From positions 248,001-312,000 of the forward strand of contig NC_089430.1 in NCBI RefSeq assembly GCF_026210795.1: a stretch of DNA of 64,000 nt, given 5' to 3'. This DNA comes from Rhizophagus irregularis (Eukaryota; Glomeromycota; Glomeromycetes; Glomerales; Glomeraceae). How positions within the stretch are numbered: position 1 is the first letter of the stretch; each line of letters opens with the position of its first letter. Positions 1-11,348 of the stretch are shown here, in pieces. The notes beneath the pieces were generated by a model. That model did not search any database, was not told the DNA's origin, and worked only from the letters and a program-made list of their open reading frames with translations. Position numbers and translations under genes: made by a program.

Positions 1-60
1 CCTCGTTCGGAGTACCCTCGTTCGGAGTACCTTCGTTCGGAGTATCCTCGTTCGGAATTG
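1..60 (+). repeat. 15-bp tandem repeat encoding PSFGV
   Basis: Four copies of a 15-bp unit (CCTCGTTCGGAGTAC and variants) run from the window edge. In the frame continued by the downstream exon (codon starts at positions divisible by 3) they read P-S-F-G-V pentapeptides, the last as S-S-F-G-I. The period is a multiple of three, so this is a coding minisatellite. A donor (GTAATA) follows at 61. The array continues left of the window by an unknown amount. Confidence 0.75.
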
Positions 61-420
61 GTAATAAAATTAATAAAATTTGTTTTTTTATATATATATA
101 TATTTAACAACTTTAAAACAACTTCTATTATATTATTATAGCTGCGGCAAGAGCAGCAACAATAGCAGCAACGACCACAGCAGTAACAAATGTACCAACA
201 CCAATAACAACCGCACCAACAACAACAAGTGCACTAATATTAGCTGCACAAACACTACCAACCGCATCAACAACCGCATCAACAACATCACCAATACCAA
301 CCGCATTAACAACTACTGCTGCATCAACCGCAACAACAGCAGCTATTGCAACAACAACAATAGCAGCAGCAACAACAACATATCACCAGTCTCCATCAAT
401 TCCATCATACTGGCCTTCTT

Positions 421-421
421 T

Positions 422-476
<55 letters not shown>

Positions 477-534
477 CAAAAGCAGCAATAGCAACAGCAA
501 CAGCAACAGCAGCAATAGCAACAGCAACAGTGAG

Positions 535-579
<45 letters not shown>

Positions 580-615
580 CAAAAGCAGCAACAGCAAAAG
601 TAGCAACAGCAGCAA
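421..615 (+). repeat. CAG/CAA microsatellite
   Basis: A nearly pure (CAG/CAA)n tract that reads poly-Gln, Ser-Asn or Thr-Ala depending on frame. Long open frames here on both strands are composition artefacts. The interrupting codons are TAG where neighbours are CAG, plus one TGAG insertion near 531. Confidence 0.9.
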
Positions 616-923
616 TCACAGCAATCGCAGAAACGGCAACGGCAGCAACAACGTCAACAGCGCCGACAGCGCGAATGTTTTGAATCAACGGGTAATAGAA
701 TTTATTAATTTAATGTAAAAGTAAATTTTATAAATTATTTAATAATAAAATTTTTAAATTAATAAAAATAGGAGCTGTTTGCTATTATTGTAATGATAAT
801 CATTACATCTTCGCTTGTACTAAAATACCGAAAGAGTATAAAGGCCATTGCGTTAATTGCTGGGCGGACGATCATATGGTTATGAGTTGTAATAATGTTA
901 AAATAAAAGAGCCTTGGCTCTAA

Positions 924-1843
924 AAATTTTTTATATTTTGTGGGTAAAATTTTTTTAGTACTAATGGCTTAGAATTTAAACTAATTTACAAAATTTTTTT
1001 TTCAGTTTTTAGTATCTGGAATCGATTAGTATCTGAATATCTGGGTTGGTTGGTTTTAAAAAAAAAATTTTTTTAATATAATTTTGTAAGTAAAAATTTA
1101 AAATAATTAGTTATTTTTTTAAATTTAAAAAACTAATATTTTTAATTTTTTAACTCCTTTTTTTCTCCTTTTTTTTTAATCTTTTTTAATTTTAGGTTAG
1201 ACTAAAAAGAATTATTTTTTTTTTTTTTTTTGAATTATGCTATGCTCGAACTATTTTTCGGGATTAATAAAAAATATTCGATTGGGGTCGAACTATTTTA
1301 CCGATTGGGGTCGGATTAATCTTGAAAAATGTTCGATTATATTATCCGATTGGGGTCGGATTAATATTTTAAAAAATGTTCGATTGGGGTCGAACTAATA
1401 ATAAAAAAAAAATTTTTCTTTATAAAATTATATATTTATTTTCATATATATTATTTTTAATATTTTTTATTTATTAATATTATACAATTAATACTAATTT
1501 TTTTGTCAGATGTATTAAATTAATTCGCAATTCGTAAAAAAAGTAATAAATGAAAAGATTTACATTAATTTTATATAATGATCGGTTAATAGTGATAATA
1601 AAATGTGTTAATACTAAGAATCAAATGCGTTAATACAAAGAATCTCTAACCGTTTTAAATCTAAACATGAATAAACGACCCATAAAATTCGTTTCTGTTA
1701 GCCAAATAATATGTAAATTATAAGATGTAACTTCAATTTGTATTAGACCACTTGCAATATTAATCCCGTCAATTACTAAATTTCTTGTTGTAATACAAGA
1801 TGTCTTTGCAGATTCTGTAAAAATTTTTCTTTATTGATTTTTT
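924..1843. other. intergenic, with CGATTGGGGTCG repeats
   Basis: AT-rich and apparently non-coding. Between about 1240 and 1402 the 12-mer CGATTGGGGTCG occurs four times, followed by AACTA or GATTA, at irregular spacing of about 25-65 bp. Nothing else recognisable. Confidence 0.6.
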
Positions 1844-2182
1844 AGGACCCAGAAATATATATATAGGGGTCAGGTGGCGTAATGTGAAAAAATAGAATTT
1901 ACAATAGAATTTACTATTTTTTCAATAATATTTTTCTAAAATTTCACTTTTTAATCCTTAGAAATTTCTTCAATTAATACTAATTAAATAAGTACGTACA
2001 GTAAATATATTATATATATATAAGATTAGCTAAATTTAGACCAAAAATACGCAAACTTGATGACCTAACTATAGATGAAAAATTCTAAAATTGTACGCAA
2101 ATCAAAACTTTACTCTGTCTAATTCCACTATGGTGGTGATGCATCTGTGTACCCTACCTCTGTATATATATTTCTAGGTGCT
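1844..2182 (-). mobile_element. MITE, AGGACCCAGAAATATATA family, copy 1 (hAT-like)
   Basis: A 339-bp element with imperfect terminal inverted repeats: left AGGACCCAGAAATATATA; right end is the reverse complement of AGCACCTAGAAATATATA. Flanks GATTTTTT and GATTTTTA form a 7/8-matching 8-bp target duplication. Internal segments match the element at 12961-13375 in inverted orientation (for example the sequence around TCTAATTCCACTATGGTGG). No coding capacity is seen. An 8-bp target site is typical of hAT elements. Confidence 0.75.
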
Positions 2183-4639
2183 GATTTTTATGATGTAACT
2201 TTTTTATTCCCACGTATTCATTAAATAAAAGTTATTTTTTCGTTCCTCGTCCCTAAAATTTTTTTCCATTAAATATTTCTATTGTTTAATAATTATGTTC
2301 TTTATAAAAAATATCAATATTTCAAGAAATGACTAATTGGCCTAGTTGTGAAATGCAATTTTTACGTTCAACTTATTAAAAAATTAAAATTATTCATATC
2401 ATTAAATGTCAAATATATATTGGTGGGTGTTTATTATTTTGTCTGCGTGTATAATGCTCAATGAAACCTACAGTATTGCGAGGAAAGATAAGGTTTTCCT
2501 CTGAACGCCTTTTAGCATTATTTTCATTATTTTCGCTTACACCCTTATGCTAACACCCCTATGCTGAAAGTGTTATCCCTACGTGTTTCTTTTGATATTT
2601 AATTAGATATTTTAATAGCCACTCGCGTATAGGTTAACAATTTTTTTCATTTTTTCTTTTTTATAATTCATATTTATAGGTTGTCATGTGAAATTAACTA
2701 TATCTCAAGGTGTTTAGATGAGCAAATTCTTCATGATCACACCTTTCTATGATTATCTACTCATACTTCTTCAACTTATAAATAAATTCACGCTTTGGAA
2801 ACACAATATTGACTTTGAATTTAAGGTATGAACGCTTAAATTTACTAGTTTGTTACTAGTATATTTGGGTTTGTTGTTGACGATACCGACAATGCGTTTA
2901 CTTGTATTGAAGTTATTTTACAGTAGGTTTTAATGATACTTTGTTGGTGGTTCTATTGATTTGTGCCAACAATAGCATTAGTTAGCCGTTCCTTTCTAAT
3001 TTATGTTTGGTAATGTCATAAATTATTATAAATAACTAATCTATGTAATTCTTGTTCCTTACCCGACCTTTAATTATATAGCCTAGATATATTTGGTAGA
3101 ACATTTACTTATACTCATGAACGTGTATGGAATATATAACTTTTATATGAAAACAACCTCGTATATAAGACTTTTTTTTATTTTTTGATAGTTAGTCTAC
3201 TTAGATTTTTTATATAAGGGTACATACCAATTACCTCTCTTTCAATAAAAGTTTCCGTAATTTAAGTGTCGGGATATGAAATTTTATAATTTTGTAAAGT
3301 TTATACGTTAATTTTATTTATTTAAATTCACGAATAATTTTAATTTTTAATTTTTATTATTTATTATATTTATTAATAAAATTAAAAAAATATTTAATAA
3401 TTATTCTACCTTATTTTTTTAAATGATAAATTAACGATTTTTTAACAAATAAAAATATATATATTGAAATAAATTGAGATAAAAATAATTTATATAATTA
3501 ATTATAATTGTTTTCCCATTATATACATTATACAGAAGATTTGATTGTGAGTTTTTTAACCTTAAGTGCCGTGAGTTCTTTGACTGGTCTAGATCTTAAT
3601 ATTCTGGCTTTTTGATTGATATAGTGAAAAGTTTTTTAAATAAGAGCATTTTTTTATTAATTATTTTATTTATTCTTATACAATAAATACACTTTTTACA
3701 ATACCGGATTTTATAAAAAATTGCTTAGTAATACAGTTATAATAAAATCAAAAAAATTGATGAGTTTCATTGTTGATAAAAAATTTTTTTATTAATCAAC
3801 TGAATTATATCAATAAAAGAATATCCAAGCAAATAATTATACATTTATTTATTATAAAAAATCATTAAGGAAAGGTAAAAAAATTAAGTAAATTTAAGAT
3901 GTAACAACGAAGGTAAATTTAGGATGTAACGAAGGTGGATAAGAAAAAAGAAAGATGACGTCGAGCATGATAGTGATGGTGGTTGCGAATAGTATGGTGT
4001 ATATGGTGGGTGGCGGCGGTAATTGTGGTGGAGAAGGAGGTGATTGTAGTAAAGGAAAATGATCGAAGAAGTAATTGTAAAGACGGAGGAGGTGATCGTA
4101 ATAAAGAGTGTTATAATGTTTGCGAATATTAGTAAACGTGATTTTCAAGTTTTACTATAATATAAAAACCTATTAGCAAACGCGGTTTTCGGTTTTATCG
4201 CGATTTCCTTAAACTTCGACTCAAAATATTATAAGAGTGAGAAAATGTAAAGAAGTTTATAAAAAATGCTTAAAAATGCTTAAAAAAATGTTAGGAGAAA
4301 GTTATTTTACGAATTTTACCAATAATTTTTAATTTTTACCACGAATAATAAATGGGTAAACAGTATATATATTACTTTTTAGGAATTAAATATATTCGCA
4401 ACTTACAATTAAAGTAAAATGCATATACTGATCACCCATCGTGCAATTGTAACAATTGTATTAAAATAGAACGTATATTTCGTATATTTTTAAATATTGT
4501 ACAATAATCGCACAATTTTTATATCCTAAACTTTTATTGCACAAAAGTTGAACGATTTCTGTATACTTAATTTAAGTTTATTTTCAATTGTATAAAAATC
4601 GCACACTTTTAATACACTATAAAATTGGTATGACTATTT
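2183..4639. other. intergenic, no gene recognised
   Basis: Very AT-rich, with no supported coding exon. Around 3900-4140 the plus strand is a G-rich patch with many GGTGG/GGAGG words, which opens an 84-codon minus-strand frame of Pro/Leu/Ile-rich low complexity that I do not accept as a gene. Confidence 0.5.
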
Positions 4640-7600
4640 TTATCCAAAAATCTGCAATAATTGTATGATTTCTGCACGGACTTGAACAAATATTGCACAA
4701 AAATTGGATAATCTTTTTTCATAGGGCATATGCCATTTAATTGTCTTTTCTTCGCTTAGTTTTTTGAGAATTAATCTTTGTTCATCAGCTAACTTGTTTT
4801 TATTATCTAGCTTCAACACCTCAATGATATTCTCTTTAGCATTCTTATAATCAGCCTTCTTATAATAAGCAATGCCGCGAAAGTACCAATATTCTGATAA
4901 AGAGGTTAAATTTGGAATCGTGTTAGGAAGTTGAATAACTTTTGTATATTTAGATAATTTAAATAAGCATTTTGCAATACCAAGCGCAGCATCTAGATTT
5001 TCTGGATCTACTACACGTGCTTTCTCATAGTTCTTTTGAGCAGATATCCAATGACATAAGCTGTCTAAGTGATTAGTTTTTCCCTCTTTCTCGGCTAATT
5101 GTTCATAATAAACTGCTATTTTATTATAGAGGCGTATTTTTTTCTGGTTTAAAGATGCTTGCTGTAATTGTTTATTTAGATAACCAACATATTCATCATT
5201 ATCTATATAGGTAATTAGAGATAATTTAGGCGATTCTTTAGATGGTTCTTTGGGTGATTCACCAATGATCCATAATAAATCCTTCAAAGCTTCATGACGC
5301 CATTTGGCTGTATTGACAAATTGATAATTACAATCAATTGAATTTTGGACATCTTTAATAGTTCTGATGGCTCGCTCAATTTCTTCTTTACCATCATCTA
5401 ATATATCAAAAATTGCTTGATTAATTTTTGTGATATTACTTACTTCTTCTAACCTTGATTGGAAAGGCATTTCTTGAGAATCATCTTTACATTCTTTATC
5501 TAAATCATTATAATCTTCAAGTGAGATAAAATCTTTAAATTTAATGTAAGTACTACATATGTTGTATTTTTTACGTAATTCAAAAATACGATTATCCCAA
5601 GTTTTAGCCTCAGTTCTAAGTTTTTCACTTAGTACTCCATCAAAAGCATTTGTTGCAAGTGCCTTTATGTCCTTTGCTGTTTTTCCCTTGACTTTTATTT
5701 TCCTGCTACTTAAGACCTCACCAAACAAGTTTAAAAGGTAGGCAATACCATCAGATCTAAAACCATAATTTAAGAGGGTATCTATTATATAATCAGTATT
5801 AATACAATCTTCTAATTTTAAGAGACTGGCATCTGCCTTAAATTCTACAGAAAGTTCATCGAGAAACTTTTGATAATTTCCTTTATCATAAGCTTTTAGT
5901 GTTTCAATCATAATATTATTAAGTTTTTCACGAATTTCCGTCTCTTCTAAAAGAAGGGTAGCTCTGTTCCATAACTCTATGCCAGCCCATATGCCTAAAC
6001 CGACAATGAGCGCAAGAGAACCAGCAACTGATGCACTAATTCCTATTATAGTTGCTGCTTGATAGATGTAAATGTAAGAAGCCACGGCTATAGATATTCC
6101 TCCTCCCATAGCTGCAATTCCTGCTGCTTTATGCTTTAAAGCACGATTCTTGGCATGCAAAATCACTTCTTTAGGAACTTGATAACGAACTAAACTCCGG
6201 TCAGCTTTAAGCACTATATCGTTGTTAATTGAATCTTGAAATGAATTTTTTATCAAAAAGAGAAATTTTCTGGTCCACTATTTTTATTAATGCCATTGTA
6301 TTATCAAGTTTGTCTATTAGATTTATCGCAGTATTTTGGTTAGTAGTATTTTTAGTATTCGTTGTAGTATTAGTATCTGTCATAGGATTTCCACCTTTAA
6401 CTTTATCAAATATCTTTTTTGTTTTAATAAAATCCTGTTGCGTAATCCTTTGATAATTTTTAAGCTGCAATTTAATTGCCGATAAAGCAAATAAATTAGC
6501 TTAAAAAAATTTATTAGCAATGTATAAGCATAATGCTATATTTTCTCGCAATTCTACTTGCTTTTTTAGTAGTTTAGCTTGATCAGCAATTTTGCAAGCT
6601 GCTCGATATTCCTGATATGCCAACATTTCACTATCCACGACAAAAAGCTTTAATTTTTTGGAAGAAATTTCTTTAATATCATCTTCATTTAACAGTTTCA
6701 ATTTTTTCCATTGACCTTTAGCTGCGTTATGATAATCGATTGTAATTTTCCAAAGTTTGTATGCTTTGTTTTCATGAAAAGTCATGTAACCTTTATTTTG
6801 TAAGATTACAATTAAGTCATTTAACAAGTTTTTTTTAAATTCTAGTGCAGAATTTAATAGTTCAGCGCCTAGGCTTTGATGCTTCTCTTGAAGCCAAGTT
6901 GCAGTATTAGGTCGATTTGTTTTATCAGAATGGAAGTATAAAGCAATATCTCTGAACCGCTTATTAATTTCTTCTTCTGTAAATATAGTATTGCCAAATA
7001 AAATTTCTTTTTTATTTTGGGAATTCAAGGTATGATATATAAAAGCTAATCTATTTGAATAAGCTGATTTACTAGCTAATGATTTTAAAATATTTAAAGA
7101 AGAAGTCAATTGTTGCCTATTTTCATTACTAGTATTTGAAGTCAGAGACGCATTCAAATCAATTAGCAAAATTGTCTCATATGTAACAATATTCCTATAA
7201 TCTTCAAAAGATTTGGATATAACATTAAACCATTTAAAACTTTCTCAAAATGTTTTGAATATTTTCTAATTCTTTTTCTACAGTTTCTTGAGTATCCTCT
7301 TTATTTTCTTTTTCAATATTAAAACCTTGATTGATATTGCTTAGAGTAGCTTCTATAAATAATCTTGATTCTGTTTTGTAGGTGTCTATTTTCTTGAGTT
7401 TCTTAGAAAAATTTTTAATTTCTTTGCTAGTTCTTCTTGTTTACTAGCTCTTACTATTTTGCCAATAAACGTTAAATAGTTAGCGTATGTTGCGTGATAC
7501 TTATACCTAATGAGTCCATACTCGTCATCATCGTCTATTCTATTTATTAATTCTTTTCCTTCTTCAAATTTTTGCTCAATCTTAGGTTGATTTAGAGTTT

Positions 7601-7715
7601 TATCATGGAATAGAAGTTTAATTAAATTTTCTATTTCTAAAAAAATATTTTCGATTTGAGAAATTACCATCTTGATACTAGTCTTAAATACAAAATTATC
7701 TTTTAATAGTCTCAC
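4640..7715 (-). pseudogene. decayed J-like / TPR repeat protein gene
   Basis: Open segments on the minus strand line up as one intronless protein of roughly 1000 residues: 7715-7386 (helical N-terminus), 7169-6501, 6500-6225 and 6256-4640. The second contains a J-domain-like helix III region, F-R-D-I-A-L-Y-F-H-S-D-K-T, where the usual HPD tripeptide is HSD. The last has a hydrophobic Gly/Ala-rich segment (residues about 45-95, one or two membrane-associated helices) and TPR-like helices near the C-terminus. Breaks: two frameshifts between about 7440 and 7220, an in-frame TAA at 6501-6503, and a frameshift in the A-run at about 6250. The coding-like stretch is less AT-rich than its flanks. J-domain proteins stimulate Hsp70, but without HPD that is not expected. 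Sequencing errors could mimic some frameshifts. Confidence 0.7.
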
Positions 7716-8777
7716 TCTCCTTTATAAATAACGCAAAATATAAGGCAGAGCTGTTCCTTCGTCAATTATGTAAATTTGGTTTGATTTTAAGAGTTAAAAA
7801 CAAAGCTTTTAAATATAATAAAGAAGGAATGAATGGAATATTTTGCGCCTAACCGTATTAATTTTTTTATCGTTCAGCCTAATAGGATCATGCAGATTTT
7901 CACTGATATTTTTGTTAAGCATATAATGAATGATTATACATAATTGATAATAAGGGGGAATAAAAAAAATGATGTAAATGAAATTTTAATAGGAAAGTGG
8001 TTTTCAAAATGGTACGATCTTCAAAATAATACAACAAAAAAATTCGAAACCAATCATAATTTTAATTTTGTTCACGTGACAACGAACGAAAAAATTGCAA
8101 AACCTTCTTTAAAATATAATTGTTGTTATAATTAATGCAATTACGCTATTTTTTTTTGTAAAATAAAGCGTATATTTTTAGAAATAATCAGCATAACATA
8201 TGAACGTGACATAATACTGGGAAAATTGTATTAAACTTGCTGCGCCACGAATATTTATGCGATTTAGAATGTCATTATTATTATGCTCTTTATTGAAGAA
8301 ATTTTCGGAACGATTACGGAGTACAGGTTTTGATTATTTGTAGATCACCTCGCACAAATTTGTATAACGAGATAGTTATTGATTGGCATTTCAAAATAGG
8401 TTGTATATGGTTCCTCGCACAAATGATTGCGAAGGATTTCTTCCCAAATACATAAAGACCGAATACTATTATAGTATCGTTAAAAGGTCGAACCGCTATA
8501 AACGGATATTTGTTTATCAATAAATTGATGTTCGTATATTTCACATGATAATATGTTTCACTTAAATCTTGTTAAATATGTAATTATTGTTGATTATCAT
8601 GTCAGATGATCAATAAAGATATAAATAAACAGACTAACCAATAACGTCAATAAATGAAAATTCAAAAACCTTATCAACGAGACTACATTTTTAAAAAAGA
8701 ATTATTTTATTTTATTTTTTCTTTCTTTTTTTTTTCAAATAAACAGCAAAACAATTATAATCATTATATTATTTACC
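7716..8777. other. intergenic upstream of the kinase-Sel1 gene
   Basis: AT-rich with no recognised gene. Short open frames at 7944-8135 (+) and 8314-8544 (-) have no recognisable domain. The last 100 bases before the ATG at 8778 are a T-rich then A-rich leader, plausible as promoter and 5' UTR. Confidence 0.45.
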
Positions 8778-11348
8778 ATGTCTCAATATAATGATGTTGA
8801 TTATACAACAGATATCGATTGGCTTGAAGAAGCAATAGCTAAAAAATACTTTAAATATTATGAATTCGAGAATTTTAGCAATATTCAAGAAATTGGTACT
8901 GGAGGTTTCGGAAAAGTTTTCCGCGCAAGTTGGAAAAGTTCAGGACAATATTTAGCCTTAAAAACTTTTTTTAATTTTGATGATGCTACAATTAAAGCAA
9001 TATCTCGTGAGGTAATTATATATATATATATATATTTGTAAGTCATTGATATGATTAGTTATTTTTCTACATATTAATTTTTAATTCAAATTATTTAGTT
9101 AAAACTTCAACGTGAAGTTGATTTTCATAATAATATTATTCGTTTCTTTGGAATTACAAAATATGAGCCAGGTAATTATCACGTACTCCCATTGATCATT
9201 TATCGTCCTTTAAGGACTTTATAATACTATACAAGCTCAATAATTAATGAAGTTTTTTTATAATATTATTAGAAAACAAAAATAATTTATTAAACTTGAA
9301 CCGGTATTCATTAGTAATGGAATATGCCGATAATGGTACGCTTCGAAAATATTTGGGGAAAAATTTCGATAATATTACTTGGAAAGATAAACTAAATATG
9401 GCTTATCAACTTGCCAGTGCCGTTTCATGTTTACATAACGAAGGTATTGTGCATAGAGACCTGGTAATTATTACAAATTATTATAAATGTTTTTTATCTA
9501 TAATATTTGCATGTATATATTTATTTATATTATTCTTTTGATAGCACTCCAATAATATATTGGTTCTTAAGAATAAGATTAAATTGGCCGATTTTGGATT
9601 ATCAAAGAGTATTGAAGAAACGTCTAACGTGCAATCTTCAAAATTATTTGGTGTTATTCCTTATATTGATCCAAAAAGATTAATGAATCAAAAATATAAA
9701 TTAAATGAATTGAGTGACGTATATAGTGTTGGCGTGTTATTGTGGGAAATATCCAGTGGTAAACAACCTTTTTGTAGTGAAGGTGAAGCATATGATATTG
9801 GGTTAGCTTTTGAAATTTCACAAGGTTCTAGGGAAGAACCTATTCCTGATACGCCTGAGGCTTATGTTACGCTTTATACCGGTAAATTTTAATTTTTTTT
9901 TTCCTTATGCGAAAAAACATTAAATCCTTAGAATTTATTTAATCTAAAATTAACCTTCTTTCTTATTAGAATGTTGGGATAAAGAACCAATTTTTCGTCC
10001 GACCATGAATGAAGTAGTCGATCAATTGGGAGCAATTATGTATTCAATTAGCGAAATAAACGAATATAATACTGTAAGTGGACGACAAAAAAATGATTCA
10101 ATTACTGGTGAAATTGAAAATTGTGTTGCTTCTGATGATTTAATTGCATGTAAGAAAATGGAATGTTCCAACAAACAAGATATACAAGATGAACAAGATG
10201 AACAAGATGATAAAAGTGATGAAGAATTAATAAATAATTCAAATTCTTCATTTATAAAGCCATTAATAAGCGTAATAGCTGATGAAATGGCTAACCTAAT
10301 TTTTAATGAAGAAAAAAAATTGGAAGTGTCTACTATTTGTCGTTATTGTGAAGTTTATAATGTCAAATCAGAAGAAGTTTATGAGTGGTTATTGGAAAAC
10401 CAATATGATTCAAATTATATTTTTTTACTCGGAGTTTTTAATCATTTAGGAATTGAAACTAATGCTAATAAGGAAAAGGCGGTCGAATTATATCAAAAAG
10501 CGGCAGTCTTAGGACATAGTGTAGCGCAGTATAATCTTGCTTGTATGTATAAAGAAGGAAAAGTTGTATGTCGAGATAATGAGAAAATTTTTAACTTACT
10601 TGAAAATTCAGCTGAAGGAGAATACTTAAACGCAATAAATATGTTAGGAGAGTGTTATTATAAGGAAATCGGAACTGATATTGACAAAGAAAAAGCTTTT
10701 GAGTTATATCAAAAAGCAGCGAATTTAGGGCATAGTGTAGCTCAATATAATCTCGCACAAATGTATAGAAAAGGAGATGGTGTTGATAAAGATGAAAAGA
10801 AAGCTTTTGAATTATTTGAAGAATCTTCTAAAGAATGTTTAAACGGAAAGTTTATGTTAGGGTACTGTTATAGTAAGGGAATTGGAACTAGTGTTGATAA
10901 GAAAAAGGCAGCCGAATTATATCAGCAATCTGCAGATCAAGGACATGAGTTAGCTAAAAATAATCTTGCCATTTTATATAAGAGAGGAGAAGGTGTTAAT
11001 AAAGATAGTGACAAAGCTTCCGAATTATTTAAAGAATTATATCTCAAAGGATACTCAAATATATACGGTACAATATTAGATTGTTGTGATATTGATGATG
11101 ACGAGAAAGGGCAAGTTAAAAGTTTTTTTAATAATAAGTGTGTGAGTTTAATCAATACTTTAGTTAGTGATCTGAGTGACGAAAAACAAGTTGAAATTTG
11201 TCAGGCTGCAGCAGAAGTTGGACAAAAGTTGATTAAATTCGATTCTGCTGAAATTGTTGATAATTATAAAACTTGTGAAGGGATTATTAAAAATATAAAA
11301 AATGTGTTCTATAGGAGTGCGGATGAAATTAAAAAATTTAAGAATTAA
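8778..11348 (+). CDS. TKL-type protein kinase with C-terminal Sel1 repeats
   Basis: Five exons: 8778-9011, 9099-9171, 9273-9463, 9545-9881, 9970-11348. All junctions are GT-AG and in phase, giving 737 codons plus stop. The kinase domain has the G-loop G-T-G-G-F-G-K-V, the beta3 lysine in Y-L-A-L-K, the helix C glutamate in L-Q-R-E-V, the catalytic loop H-R-D-L-H-S-N-N (formed across the intron at 9464-9544), D-F-G, a P-Y-I-D-P activation-segment end and C-W-D-K-E-P-I-F-R-P, typical of tyrosine-kinase-like Ser/Thr kinases. All catalytic residues are present, so it should be active. The last exon adds an acidic linker and four or five Sel1-like repeats (A-x-E-L-Y-Q-K-A-A, G-H-S-V-A-Q-Y-N-L), a protein-interaction solenoid. 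Inference: a cytosolic signalling kinase whose Sel1 tail recruits partners. Kinase-Sel1 fusions are expanded in Glomeromycotina. Confidence 0.93.

Larger units (their letters stand above)
1..923 (+). pseudogene. PSFGV-repeat / poly-Gln / double zinc-knuckle protein gene, 5' truncated, interrupted
   Basis: Visible pieces: exon <1-60 (PSFGV repeats); intron 61-141 (GTAATA...TATTATAG); exon from 142 reading Thr/Ala-rich sequence, then S-P-S-I-P-S-Y-W-P-S-L and poly-Gln up to TAG at 489. After more CAG/CAA, sequence from 604 in another frame reads a Gln/Arg-rich basic stretch to 691. An intron at 692-771 follows, then exon 772-923 with two zinc knuckles: C-x2-C-x3-H-x4-C and C-x2-C-x4-H-x4-C, ending in TAA at 921. 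Phases agree across both introns. TAG codons at 489 and 516, a TGA at 531 where the CAG phase shifts, and TAG at 601 break the poly-Gln tract. So this is a degenerate gene, a gene with an unrecognised intron in the CAG tract, or an assembly error in low-complexity sequence. CCHC knuckles suggest nucleic-acid binding; the rest is not a family I recognise. Confidence 0.55.

Noticed and set aside
489-603. UAG reassigned to Gln as an explanation for TAG in the poly-Gln tract
   Set aside because: Nothing else in the window uses TAG as a sense codon, and fungi of this group are not known to reassign it.
530-603. Intron with donor GTGAGC at 530 and acceptor TAG at 603 in the CAG tract
   Set aside because: Phases do not join the upstream frame to the zinc-knuckle frame, and TAG at 489 and 516 would remain upstream.
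343-688. Minus-strand frames of poly-Leu, Val-Ala and poly-Cys across the CAG tract
   Set aside because: Composition artefacts of a trinucleotide repeat; the plus-strand exons are phase-linked to a zinc-knuckle exon.
3894-4148. 84-codon minus frame rich in Pro and Leu
   Set aside because: Arises from a G-rich simple-sequence patch; no splice context or domain.
7944-8135. 63-codon plus frame
   Set aside because: No domain, no neighbours in phase, typical of chance frames here.
8314-8544. 76-codon minus frame
   Set aside because: No recognisable motif or exon partners.
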